Assembly (NCBI GenBank): GCA_032622095.1
Contig: CP136065.1
Coordinates: forward strand, 246,325,474-246,389,473
Direction: 5' to 3'
Source of the DNA: Siphonodentalium dalli
Taxonomy: Eukaryota; Mollusca; Scaphopoda; Gadilida; Siphonodentaliidae
DNA: 64,000 nt
Positions within the stretch are counted from its first letter, which is position 1, and each line of letters starts with the position of its first letter. Position numbers and translations under genes: made by a program. The notes under the pieces are model-generated. The model searched no databases. It saw only the letters and a program-made list of their open reading frames with translations, and was not told the DNA's origin. Positions 35,896 through 46,632 of this stretch are shown piece after piece.

Positions 35896-35966
35896 TTATC
35901 TCCCCTGAATTTTGTCATCTGCACTTGCATGGACAAGCCTAGAGGTTTCAAATTTCGAGAAGTGGA
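35896..35966 (-). CDS. SLC7 transporter, candidate terminal exon (exon 10)
   Basis: Acceptor CTCTCTAATATTACAG. In the phase required by exon 9 it reads LHFSKFETSRLVHASADDKI, then QGR and TAA. It is 71 nt, like the 68-nt terminal exon of the paralog, and brings the protein to about 489 residues, normal for this family. Against it: the intron would be only 112 nt and the peptide lacks the QK-LL-VV-EE pattern. Alternatives are read-through of exon 9 (ending SYWITEG) or a more distant exon. Confidence 0.4.
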
Positions 35967-36078
35967 CTGTAATATTAGAGAGAATTAACAATGGCTGAAG
36001 TTCAATTTACACCCAAACATCACCCTTCTGTGATCCAATAAGAATTATGCAACACAACAGCCCAATTATCATACTTAC

Positions 36079-36256
36079 GTATGAATTCTGTTAATTCTTT
36101 TGGTTTAGCATCCCACCTGTACCCCACAACATAGATGACCGATGAGATGCCCAGGAAGCCCAATACAGCGAAGCTCTCCGTTGGTATCTGGTAAAACGTC
36201 AGAATGACGATACACAGTGATATCAAGCAAAGCACAGCAGGAAGAGCAATAGGAAC
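36079..36256 (-). CDS. SLC7 transporter, exon 9
   Basis: Encodes VPIALPAVLCLISLCIVILT, FYQIPTESFAVLG and a last span ending VGYRWDAKPKELTEFI. Acceptor CTATTCCAG, donor GTAAGT; phase 0 in, phase 1 out. Direct counterpart of the plus-strand exon at 2875-3049. These are the last two membrane helices and the start of the cytoplasmic tail. Confidence 0.88.
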
Positions 36257-37202
36257 CTGGAATAGGAAGCGGATCATTATTTCCTATTAAATCAGGAGCT
36301 ATATTGTTTATTGCTAACATATCACCATCAATGTTCACAAAGCTGCGATGTCATCACATGTACTGTAACTTTGTAATCATGCACAGCGGGAATTGCTGTT
36401 CAAAATGAAGAAAAATGTTGGTAACTGTCATAAATTTGACCACAAATGATTTGTTTGGTGGGAATAAGATAAATACAACAATAACATTAGTTTGTTTTGA
36501 GTTGTGTGTTGTCTCAACACTTTAGAATTAAGATTTTTTGCTCTCAGGGCCTCGAGCAATATCATCCTTCTAACTCATTGAGATAACACACATCTCCAAA
36601 CAAACTATGGTACTATCATATAATTGTTCACAAAGAAAGTAAAACATAACCCAAACTTTGAGAGACGATCGTGAGATAAACTGTCTTTTGCCAGAGACCA
36701 ACCACATGCACTTAAACACCTATAGTGAAGGGATTTTGATTGTGAGAAAAAATTCAGCAATATTTAATATGGTGTATGTAGATATTTCCTGTTCGATTTG
36801 TCATGTTAAAGTGATGTGAAACACTCCGGCATGGTGATCAAATAGAAATGGACAAGTAGTTTTTTTACAAATACTATATCCAAATTGACAACACACACCG
36901 TCATTTTTATATATGAATTAAATGCAGTGACTCTCGAAGGCGAAATCGTTTTCGTTAGTTTATCGGCGATAGATGCGTCCCGAATAGAATAGTAAATATT
37001 TACAATTGAGCGCAGTTCTGACGAGGTTTTCTATGAGTGGTACGGTCGATTTGCTTCAAATTTTCGGCGATGTTAGTAGAATGTTACATTCCTCCTGTTG
37101 TCATAGCACCTGAATACTAACTTATCAGTTTAACGCACCCGAACAAGTACATAATATGTCTTTAACACAATGGGGAAAAAACTAGCAACAAACAAATTTC
37201 CA
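36257..37202. other. intron 8, no recognised element
   Basis: Non-coding sequence between exon 9 and the MITE at 37203; nothing recognised. Confidence 0.5.
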
Positions 37203-37603
37203 TTAACCCTTTACCCAACAAACCGGCCAAAACCGGCCAAATAAAGCTTCAACAGCCTAAAATATCTTCGGTCTGTCTCAATAGAACCATACAAATATGG
37301 ATATCATTGGAACCGGCTCCTTGACCACATTGTGATAGTTACAGTTATGCCCTGTGCCAATGCATTCTCTTATATATGCGAGTCGACCATAGGTCGCCTC
37401 GCATATATAAGAGAATGCATTGGCCTAAAAAAAAATCTTTTTTTAACACTTTTTACCATTTTTTCTTACATTCTTTAACAATTTTATAATTTTTAATGTG
37501 TTAAGCCAATGCATTCTCTTATATATGCGAGGCGACCTATGGTCGACTCGCATATATAAGAGAATGCATTGGCACAGGGCCGTTCTGTTGGGTAAAGGGT
37601 TAA
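37203..37603. mobile_element. TTAA MITE, CCCTTTACCCAAC ends, in intron 8
   Basis: TTAA both sides, 393 bp between, two hairpins with perfect 27-bp outer stems. One of the best preserved copies. Confidence 0.9.
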
Positions 37604-37730
37604 TGAATAAAATAACTAGCATCTGAAGCTAGCATCTTACATATAATAAACAAACAAACAAACTGATTTATATTGTGAGACACCCCTCCCAACAACCTCC
37701 TTCCCATCACTATCTCCCTGTATAACTTAC

Positions 37731-37880
37731 TTTTATGCTCCGTGGAAGGTTTGGTTCTGTATATCGTAACACAACCTGTCCAGCAAATGTCATGACAAGG
37801 ATCATCGCCAGGCCGAACCCGGTCATCTCTATCAGGAAGAAGATATCATCCGCTGTTTGGTAAACTAGAGATAATAGCAG
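37731..37880 (-). CDS. SLC7 transporter, exon 8
   Basis: 50 codons: LLLSLVYQTADDIFFLIEMT, then GFGLAMILVMTFAGQVVLRY and TEPNLPRSIK. Acceptor CTTGTTTTGCAG, donor GTAAGT, phase 0 at both ends. The segment LRYTEPNLPRSIK is the cytoplasmic loop conserved in SLC7 proteins (LRWKEPKRPRPLK in y+LAT). A mariner-like palindrome ends 32 bp upstream of the acceptor. Confidence 0.92.
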
Positions 37881-37914
37881 CTGCAAAACAAGGGAGATAA
37901 TAAGGTTCTGTGTA

Positions 37915-38125
37915 CAGTAATGCTCTAAATAATCGACTCCTTAACCACAGCTGAATTATGGGTAATTTTTCAGGATTTAGTCGGAAATATGGCTTGTTGC
38001 CATTCATCGGAAAGCTCTGTGAGAGCTTTCCAATGAATGGCAACAAGCCATATTTCCGACTAAATCCTAAAAAGTTACCCATAATTCTGCTGTGGTTAAG
38101 TAGTTGATTATTTAGAGCATTACTG
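37915..38125. mobile_element. mariner-like fold-back MITE, copy 3, beside exon 8
   Basis: TA-flanked (37913-37914, 38126-38127), 211 bp, CAGTAATGCTCTAAATAATC ends. Arms nearly perfect. Lies where the exon 8 branch point and pyrimidine tract region begins. Confidence 0.88.
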
Positions 38126-38455
38126 TAGATTAAGGTGGTCATTCTCGGTATGACTAAGATACCATCCGATGTTCATAGCTGCAAAACAATATGGTTTAGT
38201 GTAGATTAAGGTGGCTATTCTCAGTACGACTAAGATATCATCAAATGTTCATAGCTGCAAAACAATATGGTTCAGTGTAGATTAAGGTGGCTATTCTCAG
38301 TACGACTAAGATATCATCAAATGTTCATAGCTGCAAAACAATATGGTTCAGTGTAGATTAAGGTGGTTATTCTGAATATGACGAAGATATCATGCAATAT
38401 TTGGTTTCACAACGGCAGCTATGAAACAAGGGAGATAATAAGGTTGCGAGTAAAT
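38126..38455. repeat. 76-bp tandem repeat resembling the exon 8 acceptor region
   Basis: Units at about 38124, 38200, 38276 and 38352. On the minus strand each contains TTGTTTTGCAGCTATGAACA and GATGATATCTTA, close to the real acceptor plus the first exon 8 bases (TTGTTTTGCAGCTGCTATTA, GATGATATCTTC). The last unit also shares GGGAGATAATAAGGTT with the flank of the true exon. Confidence 0.75.
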
Positions 38456-38946
38456 AACCATTGGATGCTTTATCAGTTCAATAAAGTTGCCGATCTATTC
38501 TGCATTTGCAGGGCTGTTCAGATAATAACTGCCCTACCCGCTTCAGTTGATGACGCCCAGCTTTTTAAACGGAAAAGGCTTGTTCGAAGTTCGAACCCCA
38601 AAATTATGTATCACATAATTTGGTAAGAGGTATCTCAAAACATACCGAACATTTCCGAACAAATTTGTTTGAAAATGCGTCTTTTGTTTATTATATTTTT
38701 CAATCAATTTTAGATTGTTTCATTTCTGCTGGTTCAAATTTTTTTAATATCAGTGGTCGCATGAAAATTGCACATGTGGACCATGCAAAGAGAATCAACA
38801 GCTTCCATCGCTCTGAAACATTTATGGTACATGTACTACATAATTTTGATGATTAAAACAAAGAAGAGCAGTGCATGAAGTTTGTTAATAGTTTTATGCT
38901 AAGATAACGCAATATACCTTTTCCAGAAGTCGCTTGTTAATCCGAT

Positions 38947-39097
38947 CAAGCCTTGAAATAGTGTGCCTGTCATTTGCAGAATGAGGTCCCCAGAGGGTGA
39001 ATTTAGTGATGCTACCCCGCTATGCGGGGTAGCATCACTAAATTCACCCTCTGGGGATCTCATTCTGCAAATTACAGGCACACTATTTCAAGGCTTG
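38947..39097. mobile_element. 151-bp near-perfect palindrome, CAAGCCTTGAAATAG family
   Basis: Arms of 74 bp with two mismatches around GCTATGC. It joins the outer end, CTGTCATTTGCAG and a single hairpin, as if the internal half of a two-hairpin element was lost. No clear target duplication. Confidence 0.88.
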
Positions 39098-39319
39098 CCC
39101 GAACATTATTTTCGAAGTTGTATTTGTTATGATTTCAATGTGTCCCAACCATTAAATGCCAACTTATAACTTTTTGAGTCACCAATTATTTTTTTAGATA
39201 TTTGATATATGGTTTTAATAACAACATATGCCATAAAATATGATTAAAATACAATAGAAAGATCCCCCCCCCCCCCCTCTGTTTTGGCTCCCAGAAAGCA
39301 ACAGAATTCAAACTGAAGA

Positions 39320-39386
39320 TGAATTTTCAATGGAAGGGGAATAACTCTATTTTACGATATAGAGTTATTCCCCCTCGGTTGAAAAT
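39320..39386. repeat. small palindrome
   Basis: ATTTTCAATGGAAGGGGAA and GGGGAATAACTCTA pair with TAGAGTTATTCCCCC around TTTTACGATA. A C-homopolymer lies just upstream at about 39266. Confidence 0.7.
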
Positions 39387-39594
39387 AATACACTTTTTAC
39401 TACATAGATGACAAAAACACATGGGTAACCGAACAAAAACAATATGTTCACAGTTTATTACACCGGACAAGTTGATAATACAATGTTTTGTAGCTTCCTC
39501 TTTTAAATGGTATATTATATGGCATATATTTTATATATGTGATCTGGGGGTTCGAAAATTAAATGGGACCTTAAGGCAGGAATTAAGTACTTAC

Positions 39595-39691
39595 TATAAT
39601 AACCAATGATGGTATAGGTGTGAGATGGTGAATGTGAATCATCGAAATAAACTTTGGGAAATGTCCGTATTTTGCACCAACAAAGAACAAT
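39595..39691 (-). CDS. SLC7 transporter, exon 7
   Basis: Completes an arginine codon, then [20 protein letters not shown] and [12 protein letters not shown]. Acceptor TTTTATCTTACAG, donor GTAAGT; phase 2 in, phase 0 out. Strongly resembles y+LAT proteins (SRLFFVGSREGHLPDLLSMI), which is the best hint to subfamily. Confidence 0.93.
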
Positions 39692-39835
39692 CTGTAAGAT
39701 AAAATTACAAATATAATTGAAGCAGTGATGATCATCGGTAAGATAAAACCAATTACAAATATAATTGAAGCAGTGATGCTCATCGGTAAGATAAAACCAA
39801 TTACAAATATAATTGAAGCAGTGATGCTCATCGGT
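39692..39835. repeat. 48-bp tandem repeat including the exon 7 acceptor tract
   Basis: AATTGAAGCAGTGATGCTCA plus TCGGTAAGATAAAACCAATT, two full copies and a third shorter one beside the exon. On the minus strand each unit ends TTTTATCTTACCG; only the exon-proximal one reads TTTTATCTTACAG. Confidence 0.85.
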
Positions 39836-40087
39836 TGTGTGCTCAGAGGACTAAGGTTTCATACAAGAAATAAATCCTCTCTCATATCATATTTTAACAC
39901 AAAATGGCCTCATATTTTTTAACAAGACACATGTGTATTATCGGCACGCGCAGTGACATAAGAGCTTAGCCAAATTTGTGCTGGGTTATTTAGTGTTGAC
40001 TGTGGGATAAACATGGGTGATAAGGGTCGTTGAACAATTATGTACAAACTTTATTAACCTTGTCTACTAAATTCGATTTGAGCCTCG

Positions 40088-40268
40088 CTAAACCTCAGCT
40101 CGAACCGACTTCCCACCACATGTTATCACTGATGTATTTACAAATCCATAAAGCTCAGCTCGAACCGACTTCCCACCACATGTTATCACTGATGTATTTA
40201 CAAATCCATAAAGCTCAGCTCGAACCGACTTTCCACCACATGTTATCACTGATGTATTTACAAATCCA
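40088..40268. repeat. 60-bp tandem triplication
   Basis: CTCAGCTCGAACCGACTTCC through TGATGTATTTACAAATCCAT, three near-identical copies; any reading frame here is a by-product. Confidence 0.9.
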
Positions 40269-40594
40269 TGCTGTGAACATTAATAATTGTAATATATCCA
40301 TAACTTGGTGTCCAGTTAATATTTTTTTTCTTCAAATGTTGAATATGATAAACTATTACACTATACATGTACCTGCTGGTGTAAAATTAACATATTTAAA
40401 ATGATACTAGAACATCTATTGACATCAACACATTCTGCATCGATAGAAATTCCGAAGCATTTTTCCAGAACAAATTTCAAAATTGTAGTCTCCTTGACTA
40501 AATCGTAATGTAAACAAATGCTATAATTGTCACATTTTATGCTCTCGTGATCAATATCATGTCATATTACCATTGGTATGAAGATGAACAAATG

Positions 40595-41168
40595 TTAACC
40601 CTTTCGTGAAGGGAAGAGCGGCGGCGCAACATTAAAGACCCTGTGCCAATGCATTCTCTTATATATGCGAGTCGACCATAGGTTGCATATTTAAGAGAAT
40701 GCATCGGTTTAACAATTCTTTATCATTTTTTATCAATTTTTCTTACATTCTTTAACAATCGTTATCATTTTTTTTTCATTTTTTTTTTTACATTCTTTAA
40801 CAATTTTTGTAATTTTTTATAATTTTTTCTTACATTCTATAACAAGTTTTTAGAATATTTTCTTATATTCTTTAACAGTTTTATAATTTGTTCTTATATT
40901 CTTTAACAATTTTATCATTTTTTTTCTTACATTCTTTATCAATTTCTATAATTTTTTCTTACATTCTATAACAAGTTTTATAAATTTTTTAACATTATTT
41001 CTTACATTCTTTAACAATTTTTTATAAATTTTTTTCAATTTTTCTTACATTTTTTAACTATTTAATATAAAAAATAATATAAAATTAGTCAAGCCAATGC
41101 ATTCTCTTATATATGCTAGTCGACCTATGGTCGACTTGCATATATAAGAGAATGCATTGGCTCAGGGT
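40595..41168. mobile_element. hairpin-pair element with expanded spacer
   Basis: Left TTAA and CCCTTTCGTGAAGGGAAGAG; ends after GCATTGGCTCAGGGTT. The spacer TTTTCTTACATTCTTTAACA, single in most copies, is repeated about ten times with variation. The whole is flanked by direct repeats of about 33 bp (ATTGGTATGAAGATGAACAA against ATTGGTATGAAGCTGAAGAA). Confidence 0.75.
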
Positions 41169-41479
41169 TATCATATTAGCATTGGTATGAAGCTGAAGAA
41201 ATGATAATAGGGAAATAGCCATGGAACATAAATTTGTTACCACAAATTTTTATCTTCAACTAGATTATCAAATTTCAGTTTCGCTGATCAGTCTTATTCA
41301 TTACTTTTGTTTTCGCAGTATGGTAACTATGGACATGCTTTCAAAATGACATCATGATGTGGGGCGACGGTTGGAGATGCCCAATTTCACTCCGCATTGT
41401 GATGCAAGAAACTACACTTCCCTTAGCTGATAGAGATTGTCAGCTTTTGTCACAACCAAATGTATCTAAGTGCCTTAAT

Positions 41480-41693
41480 CAAACCTTGAAATAGGGTGTC
41501 TGTCATTTGCAGAATGAGGTCCCCAGAGGGTGAATTTAGTGATGCTACCCCGCATAGCAGGCTAGCATCACCAAATTCACCCTCTGGGAACCTCATTCTG
41601 CTGAGGTGTAAGCAAATATGCGGGGTAGCATCACTAAATTCAACCTCTGGGGACCTCATTCTGCAAATGACAGACACACTATTTCAAAGCTTG
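41480..41693. mobile_element. complete hairpin MITE with 8-bp duplication GCCTTAAT
   Basis: Ends CAAACCTTGAAATAG and CTATTTCAAAGCTTG; target duplication GCCTTAAT at 41472-41479 and 41694-41701. Two hairpins, the second with its first arm deleted. An 8-bp duplication suggests hAT-related mobilisation (inference). Confidence 0.87.
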
Positions 41694-42090
41694 GCCTTAA
41701 TAACAAGTGACCAGTCAGATGCACACATTTAAGCGAAAGTATGTGTAATTATATATATGTGTTAGAATTTCTTCAATGGAATAAATTAACCGAGCTCATT
41801 CCAAGCATTGTTAGTGATGGAATGTGGGATGGTGGAATTCTACAAGAATTCACTGGATAAAGGCCATGCATGTTCCATACGCATCTCATTGACGTCACAA
41901 AACATAAATGACGTTCCATGAAACAGGAACTATAAAATATAGGCCCATGCCTAAATAAACCTTGTAAATCTGTTTTTTTTAAATTCATGGATCCTAGGAT
42001 GGGTGGCATGTGATAAACGCACAGAATGACATGTGTGTTAATGAGTTTGTTGATATGGCACTTGTGCATTTCAAAAGGATGGAACTTCTG

Positions 42091-42837
42091 TGAGTTTATT
42101 GTGCCTGTCATTTGCAGAATGAGGTCCTCAGAGGGTGAATTTAGTGATGTTATCCTGCATAGCAAGCTGGCATCACTAAATTCACCCTCTTCGAACCTCA
42201 TTCTGCATGGCCTCATCTTCTCTGGAAAGATTCTTTATTATCAAATTTCTAAAGAAACTTCTTTACATAGAATCTTTTTCTTTTATAGTTTAGTTTCTCT
42301 TTATCCCCAAATTGGCAGACGACACATTGCATCTTTGAGGTTCCCAATGGGTGAACATCACAATATTCATCATGTGGGAACTTAATTCTGAGTCTATTTC
42401 TCCCATAGCAGATGATGCCATGCAGAATGAGGTTCCCAGAGGGTGAATTTAGTGATGCTAACCCATATGCGGGATAGCGTCACTAAATTCACCCTCTGGG
42501 AACATCATTCTGCATGGCCTCATCTTCTCTGGAAAGATTCTTTATTATCAAATTTCTATAGAAACTTCTTTACATAGAATCTTTTTCTTTTATAGTTTAG
42601 TTTCTCTTTATCCCCAAACTGGCAGACAACACATTGCATCTTCGAGGTTCCCAATGGGTGAACATCACAATATTCATCATGTGGGAACTTAATTCTGAGT
42701 CTATTTCTCCCATAGCAGATGATGCCATGCAGAATGAGGTTCCCAGAGGGTGAATTTAGTGATGCTAACCCATATGCGGGATAGCGTCACTAAATTCACC
42801 CTCTGGGAACCTCATTCTGCAAATGACAGGCACACTA
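42091..42837. mobile_element. hairpin MITE with internal 307-bp tandem duplication
   Basis: TGAGTTTATTGTGCCTGTCA start, AATGACAGGCACACTAAT end. The spacer plus one hairpin (from CATGGCCTCATCTTCTCTGG at 42206 and 42513) is present twice, giving three hairpins. Confidence 0.82.
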
Positions 42838-42989
42838 ATATCAGGTATATTGCTTCATACGTAGGTGATCAGTAATTTTTGACACTCATCTGTATAACCA
42901 CTGAACCAGGTATCTTTAGAAGCAACTTGCAACATGCTGCCAGAACATTATATATACAGGACTAGACAAAATTTGAATCGATCAAACTA

Positions 42990-43726
42990 TTAACTCTTTC
43001 ATGACGGGAGATTTCTGAATTTTTGCGAAAACCCTGTGCCAATTCCTTTCTCTTATATATGCGAGTCGACCATAGGTTGCCTCGCATATATTAGAGAATC
43101 CATTGTCCTAACACATTTTGTAATATGTTTTTATAATTGTCAAAGAATGTAAGAAAAAATGATAAAAAAATTGTTAAAGAATGTAAGAAAAAATTATACA
43201 ATTTGATAAAGAATGTAAGAAAAAATGATAAAAAAAAATGTTAAAGAATATAAGAAAAAAGCGATAAAAAAAAGTTTAAAAATGTTAGACAAAATGATAA
43301 AAAAAAAGAAGATAAATAGAGGATCTCACATGAGTTTCTAGTTTATACGGAATTTATCAACCGAGTTCACTAAATTCGATTTGAGCCGAGGTTTACCGAG
43401 GCTCAAATAGAATTTAGAGGACGAGGTTGATAAATTACGTATAAAATAGGACGAGTGTGAGATACCTTTTATCACACTCGTCCAATAAACCCGAAGCAAC
43501 GCGCAATATTCATCGAAAACAACAATCATAAACTACGGCGATTGCAAGTTATTTGAAGAACGCTGTGACGTCATCGCACGCGCTGATATTAAACGTGTCT
43601 ATTACCGATAACTGCTTTTATGTGATAAAAATTGTTAAAAAATGTAAGACTCACATATATAAGAGAATGCACTGGTACAGGGTCTTTAATGTTGCGCAAG
43701 CGCAGCTCCCGTCATGAAAGGGTTAA
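42990..43726. mobile_element. TTAA MITE, CTTTCATGACGGGAG ends, interrupted
   Basis: TTAA both sides. First hairpin degenerate; spacer AAAGAATGTAAGAAAAAATG expanded about five times; second hairpin reduced to one arm. Between about 43315 and 43620 it holds unrelated sequence with its own palindrome (AATTTATCAACC ... GGTTGATAAATT), probably a further insertion. Confidence 0.72.
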
Positions 43727-43865
43727 CAGTGATATTGCTTCATACGTAGGTGATCAGTAATTTCTGACACTCATGAGGTATCTTTGGAAGATAATTGAAA
43801 CATGCTGATAGAACATTGTTGAAAATAAGTGCCAAATTGTCTTTTAGGCTGCAAGTTGAGTATAA

Positions 43866-44329
43866 ATATGTGACCCGCCATATCAAATCCAGTCGGAAGT
43901 CGGGATTTTTTTACCCTGTGCCAATGGATTCTCTTATATATGCGAGTCGACCATAGGTCGCCTCGCATATATAAGAGAATGCATTGGCCTAACAATTTTT
44001 TACAATTTTAATAATTTGTTCTTGTATTCTTTAACAATTTTATAATTTCACCCATACAGAGCCCCAGACAAACATGAGCAGACGACACTCTTCTATATGC
44101 TTCTATATATGTGTGGGGCTCCCTGCAGGGTAATGGATGTTTTTTATTTTATGTCCTAAAAATTGTAAGAAACATTTATTTAAAAAACATGATAAAAAAA
44201 TGTTAGGCCAATGCATTCTCTTATATATTCGAGGCAACCTATGGTCGACTCGCATATATAAGAGAATGCATTGGCACAGGGTAAAAAAATCCCGACTTCC
44301 AACTGGATTTGATATGGCGGGTCACATAT
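43866..44329. mobile_element. TA-flanked TIR element carrying the hairpin pair
   Basis: Outer inverted arms TGTGACCCGCCATATCAAAT and GAAGTCGGGATTTTTTTACC run straight into the ACCCTGTGCC hairpin pair; TA on both sides. Same spacer (GAGCCCCAGACAAACATGAG) as 21635 and 23194, but there the outer arms are absent. Confidence 0.78.
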
Positions 44330-45017
44330 AAGGAATGGATGCTGAGTTTTTTGCATTCCGTGGAGTATCGCATTCCAAACAAAATGTCTGACCAGCTTCC
44401 ATCCAATGCAAGCAAATCAACTTCCATTTCTTAAGTTGACAATGGCAAGCAGGATTTTGAAACTTCGGTTCACAGTTCATTATTAGAGAATGAGCTAATT
44501 ATAGTAAATTTACAGTCTAAATATAGTACATTCTGATTAGAATCATTTAAATAATGGTTCCTATGTAAATACAGTACATTCTGATTTTAAACATGTAATT
44601 TCCTATGTAAATACAGTGTAAATTTAGTACATTCTAATGTTAAACATGAAAGTAAGGGTTTCTATGCTAACTTAGAGACCACATCCCTTAGTTGTTAGAA
44701 GTGGTTACAGCCACCATTAGTAATAAAATAATCATGTTAGTTCTAAGGATATGTTAACTATACAATGGATAACGTAACTATATGTAGGCTATGAAGAATT
44801 CACGGAGTTAGCCAAAAATGGAAGTAGGGTGTCCAAGGCCCACCGCATAGTGAAAGTCAACATGCCATACAATACTGTTGGGAAGGTTAGGGGTGAATGA
44901 GAATTCCATTACAGATGGGTGCCAACTTAAAATCCAGAAGAATTTTAAATGCTCTTGTGCCAGACATTATTAATTGAAAATAATGTTTGATATAGCAAAT
45001 TAGTTTATAGAGATGTA
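44330..45017. other. no gene; decayed tandem repeat
   Basis: At about 44510-44655 the words TACAGT-TAAATATAGTACATTC recur three times (~60-bp spacing). Rest unrecognised. Confidence 0.5.
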
Positions 45018-45236
45018 CAGTAATGCTCTAAGTAATCGACTTCTTAACCACAGCAGAATTATGGGTAACTTTTCAGGATTTAGTCGGAAATATGGCTTGT
45101 TGCCATTCATCGGAAAGCTCTCGGGAGCTTGTTGCCATTCATCGGAAAGCTCTCAACAAGCCATATTTCCGACTAAATCCTGAAAAGTTACCCATAATTC
45201 TGCTGTGGTTATGGATTCGATTAATTAGGGTTACTG
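45018..45236. mobile_element. mariner-like fold-back MITE, copy 4
   Basis: TA-flanked, 219 bp; centre rearranged (TTGTTGCCATTCATCGGAAA appears twice in the same direction). Confidence 0.82.
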
Positions 45237-45369
45237 TATGTTAAGGGGTTCATCAATCCAAGCAGTGAATAAGTATAAACCAGGGAGTAAAAGATTGACG
45301 TTGAAACAAAAATTAGGATTTAGGTTTATTTTAGTTTATTGTATTGGGATTTATCATTGTTTCAGCCAC

Positions 45370-45445
45370 AAACCACTGACCCCCCCCCCCTCCCCCATGG
45401 ACAAACCACTGACCCCCCCCCCCCTCCCCCATGGACAAACCACTG
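45370..45445. repeat. C-rich tandem pair
   Basis: CCACTGACCCCCCCCC with CTCCCCCATGGACAAA, two copies plus a third partial. Confidence 0.8.
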
Positions 45446-45779
45446 ACCACCCCCTACAACAAGCAACTGACAAACTTGCCAAGATGCACAAATCAGCTTG
45501 GATCACAAATCCACACATATCAGAAATTGATACAAGCTCTGCTTTGCTGGATGGCTTATAATGGCCTCATGTACATGTACTATGCACCTTACAGATTTGG
45601 GTATTCTAACATATGTTTGTTGCACTCAAATACTCGTCCATGTTGTTTGGATATTTGTGGTGAAAAAAAATTATTCATTTATGCTTTTCATATGTTCCTC
45701 CATGATATTTGGATATTTATACACAGAACTTATAATGATGATAAATAAAAGGTCACCGACCACGTGTCCCCTGAAAAGG

Positions 45780-46280
45780 TGGCATTTTCGTAAGGATAGC
45801 ATTTTTGTCACGAACCAACTTAACCTGTATTTGGAGCTGATAACCTCCCATACCAAATTTGGTTCAGATCTGATCACAAACTAATGTTATCATCCGGAAA
45901 CCTCAAAACGACAAAATTCTAAGTAAAACGGAGCCATAACTCCGGCAAAAATGGGCAGACCGCACCCATAATCAAACTTCGTCTGTATTTTAAGCTCATA
46001 AACTCACATACCAAATTTGGTTTCGATCCAATAATCCAAAGTTAAGTTATCATCCCGAAACTTTCCAGATGGACGGACATATTCTATGTCGAAAAGGGAC
46101 ATAACTCAGGCAAAAATGGGCGGACCGAACTCATATTCGAACTTGACCTGTATTTTGAGCTGATAAACTCATACTAAATTTGGTTTCAATCCAATAGGCC
46201 AAGATAAAAGAGCTCATCCGGAAACTTTCTGCATGGACGAACACAGGCTATTTTAATAGCCCCCCCCCCCCCCCCCCCCA
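45780..46280. repeat. dispersed ~150-bp repeat, three decayed units, then C-tract
   Basis: Units share TTGACCTGTATTTTGAGCTG, ACCAAATTTGGTT and TCATCCGGAAACTTTC and end in a C-homopolymer at 46261-46279. The same wording occurs at 23690, 29650, 32320, 55965 and 56510. Confidence 0.7.
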
Positions 46281-46632
46281 AAAATAATTACCTCTTCAGT
46301 TGTGGATCAAGTGTAGCTGAATAATTAACTATAGATACAGAATAAGGAGAAAAGCGAGAAATATATAAGAGAAGATATAAACTGTTTTGCTGAAGTAACT
46401 TACTGTCCTTATTGACGTAACCTGGAACCCATAATATTGATATGAATGTTACAATTGTACAGTGAAACAATGGTGTTATGTAATCATTCTAATTCGATCT
46501 AACCTGGAACACACAATATCATAATATATGTTATTATACAGTAAAACATTGATGTGATAAAATACTATATCTTTTAATTACCTTTCTAAAAAAAAATATA
46601 AATGGTATCCTCACACCCAGAAACTGTCTGTG

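Noticed and set aside
45238-45884. Three overlapping ~105-codon plus-strand frames
   Set aside because: They cross a C-homopolymer repeat and a diffuse dispersed repeat, share no domain signature and overlap each other in different frames.
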